Part shown: positions 1 to 5,593 of the stretch, piece after piece
Numbering within the stretch: position 1 is the stretch's first letter
Layout: each line of letters opens with the position of its first letter
DNA from: Phycisphaerales bacterium
GTDB lineage: Bacteria > Planctomycetota > Phycisphaerae > Tepidisphaerales > Tepidisphaeraceae
NCBI GenBank assembly: GCA_003153655.1
Contig: PMAK01000185.1
Span: 4,138-9,730, forward strand
Reading direction: 5' to 3'
Length of the DNA: 5,593 bases
Position numbers and translations under genes: made by a program
Notes under the pieces: model-generated
Seen by the model: the letters and a program-made list of their open reading frames with translations, nothing else
Told to the model about the DNA's origin: nothing
The model's database searches: none

Positions 1-1
1 G

Positions 2-658
2 GCCGGGATCGAGACGGCCAAGTGGAATCTCGATAACACGTCGATTACGTCACCCATCGATGGCCGCGCCGGCCAGCGCCTCGTTGACGTGGGAAACGTC
101 GTCAACGCCAATTCAACGATGCTGCTCAGCATTCAAAAGATCACGCCGATTTATGTTGATTTCACCGTTGCTGAAAACGACCTGGACCGGGTGCGGGAAA
201 ATCTTGCCAAGGGTCCGCTGAAAGTACTCGTGCAGACGCCGGATAATCTGGATCGAGAAGTCGAGGGAGAAGTCACGTTCCTGGATAACGCGGTCCAGGA
301 TGGCACCGGCACGATCAGGCTTCGCGCGTCGATCCCAAACAAAAGCCGCGAACTCTGGCCCGGACAGTTCGTTCACGTCCGGCTCATTCTCAATACATTA
401 AAAGACGCCGCCCTCATTCCCACCGAAGCCGTTCAGGTGGGCCAGGCCGGATCGTATGTGTTCGTCATTAACACCGACAAAACCGCCGAGCAGCGAATCA
501 TCACCCCCGGCCAGCGTCAGGGCGAGCAGATCGTCGTGCTGAATGGTCTGAAAGCCGGTGAGATTGTCGTGAAAACCGGCCAATTGATGGTGATCCCGCA
601 CATGGGCGTGATGATCGTCCCCTCCGCCCCGCCGACCCCGCAGGGAGCGCCCCGATGA
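2..658 (+). CDS. RND efflux periplasmic adaptor subunit (MdtA/AcrA-type membrane fusion protein), 5'-truncated
   Basis: This is the periplasmic adaptor that joins an inner-membrane RND permease to an outer-membrane TolC-type channel. The open frame enters from the left edge, and 218 residues are visible. Fragment residues 1-40 are the returning half of the lipoyl domain, with the family pattern TSITSPIDGRAG followed by VDVGNVV. Residues about 41-130 form the beta-barrel domain, including ITPIYVDFTVAENDL and the DNAVQDGTGTIRLRA / LWPGQFVHVRL signature. Residues about 135-205 are the membrane-proximal domain (ALIPTEAVQVG, then NGLKAGEIVVKTGQL). The tail is Pro/Ala-rich. Motif by motif it follows E. 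coli MdtA, from memory. The missing N-terminus should hold the signal or lipoprotein peptide, the hairpin and the first lipoyl half. The GTG at 89 lies inside the conserved lipoyl motif and is not a start. The stop overlaps the permease start, so the two are co-translated. Substrate specificity cannot be read from this fragment. Confidence 0.95.
   Translation, partial: AGIETAKWNLDNTSITSPIDGRAGQRLVDVGNVVNANSTMLLSIQKITPIYVDFTVAENDLDRVRENLAKGPLKVLVQTPDNLDREVEGEVTFLDNAVQDGTGTIRLRASIPNKSRELWPGQFVHVRLILNTLKDAALIPTEAVQVGQAGSYVFVINTDKTAEQRIITPGQRQGEQIVVLNGLKAGEIVVKTGQLMVIPHMGVMIVPSAPPTPQGAPR
642..647 (+). promoter_or_regulatory. Ribosome binding site of the RND permease
   Basis: AGGGAG lies 7 bases before the ATG at 655, inside the last codons of the adaptor gene. 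Together with the ATGA stop/start overlap it supports the permease start at 655 and translational coupling of the two genes. Confidence 0.6.
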
Positions 659-3600
659 GTTTGTCCGAGCCATTCATTCGCCGCCCCGCGATGACCACGT
701 TGCTCACCGTCACGAGCATCCTCTTCGGCGTGCTCGCCTACCGATCGCTTCCCGTAAACGATCTGCCGTCGGTGGATTATCCGGTCATCACCGCCCAGGT
801 GGATTATCCCGGCGCCAGCCCCGAGACGATGGCCGCCAACGTTGCCACGCCCCTCGAAAAACAGTTCATGCAGATCTCCGGCCTGCAGCTCGTCACCAGT
901 TCCAGCGGCCAGGGCCATACCAGCTTCACGCTCCAATTTGATCTGAGCAAGAGCTTAGATGCCGCCGCCACCGACGTTCAGGCCGCGATCTCACAAGCCG
1001 CCGGAAGCCTGCCCGTCGATCTCCCGTCCCCGCCGACATTTTCCAAAACCAATCCCAACGACCAGGCGATCATGTACCTGGTGATGGTCAGCAACACCGT
1101 CACCGGCGGCTCGCTCTACAACTATGCCAGCACCGAAGTCGCCCAGCGCATCAGCATTCTCCCCGGCGTCTCGCGCGTCGATACCTACGGCACTAAATCC
1201 GCCGTCCGCATCAAGGTCAATCCCTCCGCACTCGCCATCCGCGGAATGACCATCAACGATCTGGCCATCGCGATCCAGGCCGGCACCACCTATGAAGGCG
1301 CCGGCCAATTCGACAGCGCACATCGCACATTCCTCCTCCAGCCGCAGGGTCAGCTCACCGACGCCGACCAATATGCCAAAATGATCGTCGCGATCAAAAA
1401 TGGCTCGCCGGTTTATCTGCGCGATGTCGCGACTGCCGAGAATACAGTCCAGGACGAGCGCATCTCCATGCACTTCTGGGATCGTTCGCACGAAGTCCCC
1501 TCCGCCACCGTCGTGCTCGCCGTTTTCCGCCAGGCCGGCACAAACGCCGTCGCCGTCGCACAATCCGTTCGCGATCTGATCCCCGGCATTCAGCAGCAAT
1601 TGCCCGCTTCCATCGGCTTGTATCCCGTCTACGACCGCTCTCAGTCCATCGTCAATTCCGCTAACGATGTGCAATTGACGCTCGTCATCGCCTTCATCCT
1701 GGTGGTGATGGTCATCTACGTATTCCTCGGCCGCGCCAACGACACGCTCATCCCCGTCGTCGCGCTCCCGCTTTCCCTGCTGCTCACCTTCATCGTCATG
1801 CAGGTTCTCGGCTACAGCCTGGACAACCTTTCCCTGATGGCCCTCACGCTGGCGATCGGCTTCCTCGTCGATGACGCCATCGTCTTTCTCGAAAACACCG
1901 TCAGCCGCATGGAGCACGGCGAAAACGCGCTGGAAGCTTCTATTAACAGCGCCAAACAGATCAGCTTCACGATCCTGGCGATGACGATCTCCCTCGCCGC
2001 CGTCTTCGTCCCCCTCGTCTTCATGCCCGGCCTCGTCGGTCGCATCTTCCGCGAGTTCGCCATCACCATCATCGTCTCGATCTTCGCCTCCGGCATCGTC
2101 TCCCTGACTCTCACGCCGATGATGTGCTCGCGCATGCTCGCCCGCCGCGGCCAAGGCCACCGCCGCACACGCATGGAACGCATCGGAACCGCCGTCATCG
2201 ACCGCGTCCTCGCTGTCTACGGCAAATCACTCTGGTGGTTCCTGCGATATCGCTGGATTTCACTCGCCATCTGGTTCCTCACCCTCTTCGGAACCATTTG
2301 GCTCTTCGTCGAAGTCCCCAAAAGTTTCCTACCCATCGGCGACAGCGGTTTCGTTCGCGGCGTCATGATCGGCCAGGAAGGCGCATCCTTCAAACAAATG
2401 CGCGTCTTCCAGAATCAGGCCGATCAGATCATCCAGTCCAACCCCGCCGTTCAGACCACCTTCACCATGACCGGCAATTCCGCGTTCCTCCCCTCCAACC
2501 AGGGCTTCGTCCTCGCGTTTTTAACTGATGCCGGCAAACGCCCGCCCATTCAGGCCGTCACCGGCCAATTGATGGGCAAACTCTTCCAGATCATCAACGC
2601 GCTGGTGATCATGCAGCCGTCCCCCGTGCTGCAAATCAGCACCGGCGCGACACAGAGCAACCAGGGCAAATACGCCTACGCTCTCTCCGGCATCAATCGC
2701 GACGAAGTCTACGCCGCCGCCACCAAGCTTCAGGGCGCAATGCAGTCGCGCCACGACCTCTTCGCCACCATCTCATCCGATTTATTCATCCATACGCCCA
2801 ATCTTCAGATCAACATTCTGCGCGATGCCGCCTCCAGCTACGGTGTTTCCGCCGCCGCCATCGAAAGCACCATCCGGCAGGCCTACTCCCAGAACTATGT
2901 CTATCTCATCAAGAAGGCCGAGGACCAGTTCCAGGTCATCCTCGAAGCCGATGACAAAGACCGCGCAATCCCCGCCGATCTTTCGCTCCTCTACGTCCGG
3001 TCCGACAACGGCCGATTGGTGCCCTTGCCGGCCGTCGCCACCTGGCAGGAAACGCTCGGCCCGCAGAACGTGAATCACATCAACCAGTTCTCATCCGTCA
3101 CAATTTACTTCAATCTCAATCCCGACGTCCCCATCGGCGTAGCCACCCAATTCATCCAGGACACCGCCTCGCACGTCGTCCCTCCCGGTATACGCGGCAA
3201 TCTTCAGGGCGAGGCCAAGGATTTCACCGACACCGTCCGCGTACTCGGCATCCTCATTCTCCTCGCCGTCTTCGTCATGTACGTCATCCTCGGCATCCTC
3301 TACGAAAGCTACGTTCATCCCATCACCGTTCTCTCTTCCCTCCCGGTCGCATTGGTAGGGGGGCTGCTGACGCTCTACATCTTCAACGCCGAAGCCTCCC
3401 TCTACGCATTCATCGGCCTGTTCCTACTGATGGGAATCGTCAAGAAGAACGGCATCATGCTCGTCGATTTCGCCCTCCAGCGCATGGCCCAGGGACAGGC
3501 AAGCGTCGACGCCATCCACGACGCCAGCATGAACCGTTTCCGCCCGATCATCATGACCACCCTCGCCGCCCTCGTGGGCGCAATCCCCATCGCCCTCGGC

Positions 3601-3870
3601 TTCGGCGCGGATGGCGCCTCCCGACGCCCCCTCGGCCTAGTCATCGTCGGCGGCCTGATCGTCTCCCAGTTCATCACCCTCTACATCACGCCCGTCATCT
3701 ATCTCTATCTGGAACAATTCCAGGAACGCGTGCTCGATCGCACAAGCTTCTTCCACTCCGTCCGCCACATCACCGGCGACGATGTGAAAGTCATGGGCCA
3801 TGACGTCGGGACCGGCAACGGAAACGGCGCTGATAAGAACCTCCCCGAAGCTTCCACCGTACATGTTTAA
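655..3870 (+). CDS. RND multidrug efflux permease, AcrB/MdtB/MdtC (HAE-1-like) family
   Basis: Inner-membrane proton/substrate antiporter, 1071 residues and complete (family members usually 1020-1050). TM1 is about residues 12-29, followed by a large periplasmic porter/docking loop. TM2-TM6 span about 341-487, and the second half repeats the plan with TM7 near 528-548 and TM8-TM12 about 863-1019. The proton-relay residues are all present: D406 and D407 in TM4 (LAIGFLVDDAIVFLEN), K931 in TM10 (GIVKKNGIMLVDF), and R961 and T968 in TM11 (RFRPIIMTTLAALVGAIP), matching AcrB D407/D408/K940/R971/T978. The sequences FREFAITIIVSI, SLTLTPMMCSRML and ASRRPLGLVIVGGL are close to MdtB/MdtC from memory. 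MdtABC uses two different permeases, but only one is seen here, so a homotrimer is likely, assuming no second permease lies outside the window. A tail of about 50 residues after TM12, with a Gly/Asn-rich patch, is longer than usual. The gene overlaps the adaptor gene by 4 bases (ATGA). No outer-membrane factor follows. Drug export is the family role; the actual substrate is unknown. Confidence 0.97.
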   Translation: MSLSEPFIRRPAMTTLLTVTSILFGVLAYRSLPVNDLPSVDYPVITAQVDYPGASPETMAANVATPLEKQFMQISGLQLVTSSSGQGHTSFTLQFDLSKSLDAAATDVQAAISQAAGSLPVDLPSPPTFSKTNPNDQAIMYLVMVSNTVTGGSLYNYASTEVAQRISILPGVSRVDTYGTKSAVRIKVNPSALAIRGMTINDLAIAIQAGTTYEGAGQFDSAHRTFLLQPQGQLTDADQYAKMIVAIKNGSPVYLRDVATAENTVQDERISMHFWDRSHEVPSATVVLAVFRQAGTNAVAVAQSVRDLIPGIQQQLPASIGLYPVYDRSQSIVNSANDVQLTLVIAFILVVMVIYVFLGRANDTLIPVVALPLSLLLTFIVMQVLGYSLDNLSLMALTLAIGFLVDDAIVFLENTVSRMEHGENALEASINSAKQISFTILAMTISLAAVFVPLVFMPGLVGRIFREFAITIIVSIFASGIVSLTLTPMMCSRMLARRGQGHRRTRMERIGTAVIDRVLAVYGKSLWWFLRYRWISLAIWFLTLFGTIWLFVEVPKSFLPIGDSGFVRGVMIGQEGASFKQMRVFQNQADQIIQSNPAVQTTFTMTGNSAFLPSNQGFVLAFLTDAGKRPPIQAVTGQLMGKLFQIINALVIMQPSPVLQISTGATQSNQGKYAYALSGINRDEVYAAATKLQGAMQSRHDLFATISSDLFIHTPNLQINILRDAASSYGVSAAAIESTIRQAYSQNYVYLIKKAEDQFQVILEADDKDRAIPADLSLLYVRSDNGRLVPLPAVATWQETLGPQNVNHINQFSSVTIYFNLNPDVPIGVATQFIQDTASHVVPPGIRGNLQGEAKDFTDTVRVLGILILLAVFVMYVILGILYESYVHPITVLSSLPVALVGGLLTLYIFNAEASLYAFIGLFLLMGIVKKNGIMLVDFALQRMAQGQASVDAIHDASMNRFRPIIMTTLAALVGAIPIALGFGADGASRRPLGLVIVGGLIVSQFITLYITPVIYLYLEQFQERVLDRTSFFHSVRHITGDDVKVMGHDVGTGNGNGADKNLPEASTVHV

Positions 3871-3895
3871 TGCGCAGCGCAGCTCCTCGGCTTTT

Positions 3896-3929
3896 CCGCG
3901 ACTTTATACATTAATCCCGTCGCGGGATT
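3896..3929 (+). other. Intergenic palindrome with an alternative hairpin after the permease gene
   Basis: A perfect 7-bp palindrome (AATCCCG, 3-base loop, CGGGATT) lies at 3913-3929, 43 bases after the permease stop. A second perfect 7-bp stem pairs CCGCGAC (3896-3902) with GTCGCGG (3919-3925) across a 16-base loop. The two stems share bases 3919-3925 and cannot form together. No T-run follows either, so neither is a textbook intrinsic terminator. It could be a weak transcription-end or processing structure, or chance in GC-rich DNA. Confidence 0.4.
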
Positions 3930-3992
3930 GAGACGTTGGGATTGGATCGTCCGTGTTATCCCCGTGCCGGCCGCAACGCGACCGCACCATTC

Positions 3993-3997
3993 GGAGG
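3993..3997 (+). promoter_or_regulatory. Ribosome binding site that fixes the start of the downstream membrane protein
   Basis: GGAGG stands 6 bases before the ATG at 4004, ideal spacing for a Shine-Dalgarno site. The same frame stays open back to a GTG at 3953, but the 17 residues this would add are polar and Arg-rich and encode the ribosome binding site itself, so 4004 is the better start. Confidence 0.8.
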
Positions 3998-4003
3998 TTC
4001 CCG

Positions 4004-5176
4004 ATGGCTGCCACCTTATCTCCCGTCAGATCCCTCGCCCGCTCATTCCTCGATTCCAACCCGTTCTATCTCATCAGCGCCTGCTGCATGCTCGCCGGAT
4101 GCGTCGCACTCACCAACTCCCTCTCCTGGGTCAGCATCCCCACCCCCAATCTCCTGATTCTCATCTTCACGCTGAATCTCTACGAAGCCGCCCTCATCGC
4201 CCTTGCCGCCTATCTCATCCTCGTCCGCGCCCTCCGTCGCGACGGTCTCATGCTCATCATCCTCGAACTCTTCTTTCTGATCGACGTCACATTCCTCGTC
4301 TCGGAAATCGCCACCCAAAAATCCTGGATCGGCCCCACCATCGCCATCATCACCTACTGCGCCGCCATCATCAAACTGGCCGTAATCCTGCGAATCCTCG
4401 GCCTCCGCCATCTCTTCGCCCAATTCGCCTTCATCCTCATCCAGCTCGCCACGATCCTCTCCCTCCCAATCATCTTCAGCCGCCACCCCGACGGCTCCGT
4501 CTCCCCGCTCTCCTTCTACATCGCATGGTGGATCGTCGGCCTGATGCCAGTCGCCTACGAACTCCTCACAAAACTCTTCCCAACCCCGGCCTCACTCTCC
4601 CGCACAATCACAACCTACACCCTCCTCCCCTGGCTCTCCCTGGTCGCCCACCTCGCCATCCTTCACTACGTCTACGATGTCCCCTTCTTCGGCGCAATGG
4701 CCGCGCCCCTATTGCTCGCCCTCGCGATGACTCTCAATCGCGCTCAACCAACCCGGCTCTTCTCGCGCCGCGATATCGTTGTTATCCGAACTCTTCTCCC
4801 CCTCGCCGCGCTCTTCGTCTCCAGCAACACGCCCGCGGCCCTCACCCTCATCCTCGATCACAATGGCCATCTGATTTTCACCACCCTCCGCCTCACCCTG
4901 ATCGCAACCTATCTCGAATTCATCTATTTCTTCGGAAGCGCATATTGGATCCCCGGCGTAGTCCTCGGCATCCTGATAGCCCTAGCCGCCGCCTACGGCC
5001 CAACAATCGACCAACTAGAAAACTGGACACAAGCCGCCTGGACCCGCCTATCCACCCTCATCCTGAATATCCTCCCCACAACCCAAATAGCCTGGGGCGC
5101 AACCGGCGTAGTAGCCGCCTTCATCTTCCTCGCCCTCGGCGCAGCAGTAAGCCTACGCCGATCCCCAAAGTCATAA
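4004..5176 (+). CDS. Polytopic membrane protein of unknown function
   Basis: I do not recognise a named family. The 390-residue protein opens with a short polar stretch (MAATLSPVRSLARSFLDSNP) and then about 11-12 hydrophobic segments, near residues 21-37, 50-75, 81-102, 113-131, 141-158, 168-190, 207-222, 226-244, 262-280, 297-313, 315-332 and 366-385. It ends in a basic tail (RRSPKS). There is no large soluble domain, no nucleotide-binding motif and no obvious catalytic signature. Charged residues in or beside membrane segments include E61, E88, D94, E101, K124 and E186; R75, R78 and R79 sit in a likely cytoplasmic loop. The opening DSNPFYLISACCMLAGC recalls uncharacterised planctomycetal membrane proteins, a weak memory-based impression. 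It lies 133 bases after the permease gene and 254 before nuoA, so it is probably its own transcription unit. Transporter, sensor or enzyme roles are all possible. The start is set by GGAGG at 3993-3997. Confidence 0.88.
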   Translation: MAATLSPVRSLARSFLDSNPFYLISACCMLAGCVALTNSLSWVSIPTPNLLILIFTLNLYEAALIALAAYLILVRALRRDGLMLIILELFFLIDVTFLVSEIATQKSWIGPTIAIITYCAAIIKLAVILRILGLRHLFAQFAFILIQLATILSLPIIFSRHPDGSVSPLSFYIAWWIVGLMPVAYELLTKLFPTPASLSRTITTYTLLPWLSLVAHLAILHYVYDVPFFGAMAAPLLLALAMTLNRAQPTRLFSRRDIVVIRTLLPLAALFVSSNTPAALTLILDHNGHLIFTTLRLTLIATYLEFIYFFGSAYWIPGVVLGILIALAAAYGPTIDQLENWTQAAWTRLSTLILNILPTTQIAWGATGVVAAFIFLALGAAVSLRRSPKS

Positions 5177-5182
5177 GCTCTA

Positions 5183-5228
5183 CCCCCTCTCCCCATATAA
5201 TCATGGGGAGAGGGCAGAGGGTGAGGGG
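5183..5228 (+). repeat. REP-like palindromic element with a G-rich right flank
   Basis: A perfect 12-bp inverted repeat pairs CCCTCTCCCCAT (5185-5196) with ATGGGGAGAGGG (5203-5214) around a 6-base loop. It starts 8 bases after the stop of the membrane protein gene. The right arm continues into CAGAGGGTGAGGGG. Such C-run/G-run palindromes occur as dispersed intergenic repeats in many environmental genomes. No T-run follows the stem, so Rho-independent termination is not clearly supported, although the structure could protect the 3' end of the upstream transcript. Only one copy is in the window, so its repetitive nature is inferred from its form. Confidence 0.6.
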
Positions 5229-5242
5229 CCAAAATCGAATCG

Positions 5243-5317
5243 ACCGCAAGGCCGCGGAAAAAAGAGCGCACAAGCTCTTTCCGCGTCTCTCTCTGCGACC
5301 TCCGCGACCTCCGCGGT
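5243..5317 (+). repeat. Dispersed-repeat-like hairpin element with terminal inverted ends
   Basis: This 75-base element begins ACCGC (5243-5247) and ends GCGGT (5313-5317), an exact inverted pair. Inside is a hairpin of CGCGGAAAAAAGAGC (5253-5267) against GCTCTTTCCGCG (5274-5285), complementary except for three extra A residues in the left arm, with a 6-base loop. The right side carries a 9-base tandem repeat GCGACCTCC (5295-5303 and 5304-5312). The reverse strand reads as the start of AACCGC-type 'GCGGAGGTC' repeats, which I recall as common intergenic elements in planctomycetes and other environmental bacteria. No protein is encoded. It is probably a non-autonomous palindromic repeat; copy number cannot be judged from one window. 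Confidence 0.55.
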
Positions 5318-5381
5318 TAAATATCCGTTGAGAAATATCGAAAACCCCGGATTAACAAACAACCCCCACTTCCCCAACCCG

Positions 5382-5409
5382 TTGCAAATCCCCCTCAACC
5401 GAATACCAT
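5382..5409 (+). promoter_or_regulatory. Weak candidate promoter for nuoA
   Basis: TTGCAA (5382-5387) and TACCAT (5404-5409) are 16 bases apart, and each matches 4 of 6 bases of the sigma-70 -35 and -10 consensus. They sit about 20 bases before the nuoA ATG, which would leave a very short leader. The position, after the repeats and before the first gene of a probable nuo operon, makes a promoter likely somewhere in 5318-5430, but these exact boxes are a guess. Confidence 0.2.
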
Positions 5410-5430
5410 TCCCACTTGGAAATCATCCGC

Positions 5431-5593
5431 ATGACAAACCTATTCCTCGCCGACGAACAATCCACAACCGCCGTGGGCTCCTGGGCTCCGATCGTCCTAC
5501 TCTTCATCATCGGAGTCGGCTTCGCCTTCGCCAACATCGCCCTCTCCCTAATCGTCGGCCCAAAACGCACCGGCCCCGGCAAGGAAATGACCT
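5431..5593 (+). CDS. nuoA: NADH-quinone oxidoreductase subunit A (NuoA), 3'-truncated
   Basis: NuoA is a small membrane subunit of respiratory complex I, which passes electrons from NADH to quinone and pumps protons. The first 54 codons are visible before the right edge. After a polar start (MTNLFLADEQSTTAVGS), residues about 18-42 form the first membrane helix (WAPIVLLFIIGVGFAFANIA), followed by the conserved loop beginning IVGPKRTGPGKEMT. In NuoA this leads into the YESG motif, which would lie just past the window. Full length is usually 115-150 residues with three helices, so about 60-100 residues are missing. The ATG at 5431 is preceded only by a weak TTGGA (5416-5420); an in-frame TTG at 5416 is a less likely alternative. 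nuoA is normally the first gene of the nuo operon, so nuoB and further subunits are expected to follow. The call rests on a short N-terminal match. Confidence 0.8.
   Translation, partial: MTNLFLADEQSTTAVGSWAPIVLLFIIGVGFAFANIALSLIVGPKRTGPGKEMT

Noticed and set aside
89..91. GTG as the start of a short adaptor protein
   Set aside because: The frame is open to the left edge, and the residues upstream (TSITSPIDGRAG) are conserved lipoyl-domain sequence, so the gene simply begins outside the window.
991..2160. 389-residue open frame on the minus strand opposite the RND permease
   Set aside because: It lies wholly inside a clear RND permease gene. Its Asp/Gly/Glu-rich composition is what the reverse reading of GTC/ATC/CTC-rich codons gives, and no family motif is visible.
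3905..3910. TATACA as a -10 box for the gene at 4004
   Set aside because: No acceptable -35 hexamer lies 16-18 bases upstream, and a single hexamer is too weak to annotate.
3898..3934. A CRISPR array as an annotated feature
   Set aside because: Only one repeat-like unit is present, with no spacers and no cas genes; it is reported only as a low-interest likeness.
3953..4003. Upstream GTG extension of the membrane protein (17 extra residues)
   Set aside because: The extension is polar and Arg-rich, has no good ribosome binding site of its own and contains the GGAGG that serves the ATG at 4004.
5185..5214. Intrinsic terminator after the membrane protein gene
   Set aside because: The 12-bp stem is strong, but it is followed by a G-rich run, not a T-tract, so a repeat element is the better description; a termination role remains possible but is not shown.
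3928..5331. 467-residue open frame on the + strand overlapping the unknown membrane protein in another frame
   Set aside because: The product is an Arg/Pro/His-rich low-complexity shadow of a C-rich coding frame, it has no ribosome binding site, and it runs on through the intergenic repeats. The competing frame gives a clean multi-helix membrane protein with GGAGG before its ATG.
5201..5582. Minus-strand open frames of 65 and 76 residues in 5201-5398 and 5352-5582
   Set aside because: The first runs through hairpin repeats and the second lies antisense to nuoA; neither has a recognisable domain or a convincing ribosome binding site.

Overview
The window is GC-rich and bacterial, with all genes on the + strand and a strong bias for C-ending codons (ATC, CTC, GCC, GTC). 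It suggests a Gram-negative, probably environmental, bacterium. The start of a NuoA-like protein reading GPKRTGPGKEMT, the multi-pass membrane protein of unknown function, and the two repeat-like hairpin elements remind me of Planctomycetota, perhaps Phycisphaerae. That assignment is inference from memory, not a search result.

Layout. (1) Positions 2-658 hold the C-terminal 218 residues of a periplasmic adaptor (membrane fusion protein) of an RND efflux pump, cut by the left edge. (2) Positions 655-3870 hold a complete RND permease of 1071 residues, translationally coupled to the adaptor by an ATGA overlap. It has all the proton-relay residues and most resembles MdtB/MdtC. (3) Positions 3871-4003 are a short intergenic stretch with a compact palindrome and an alternative, mutually exclusive hairpin. 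(4) Positions 4004-5176 hold a 390-residue protein with about 11-12 membrane segments that I cannot name. Its start is fixed by a GGAGG ribosome binding site, so the reading frame should not be extended upstream to the GTG at 3953. (5) Positions 5177-5430 are intergenic and contain two unrelated hairpin repeats, one carrying a G-quadruplex motif, plus a weak possible promoter. (6) Positions 5431-5593 hold the first 54 codons of nuoA (respiratory complex I), cut by the right edge.

Functionally, the adaptor and permease form the inner-membrane and periplasmic parts of a proton-driven tripartite exporter; the outer-membrane channel is not in the window. The unknown membrane protein stands between the pump and a probable nuo operon, and no link to either can be shown. 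I found no convincing new multi-gene system. The most interesting material is the structured intergenic DNA at 5183-5317 and the unidentified membrane protein.
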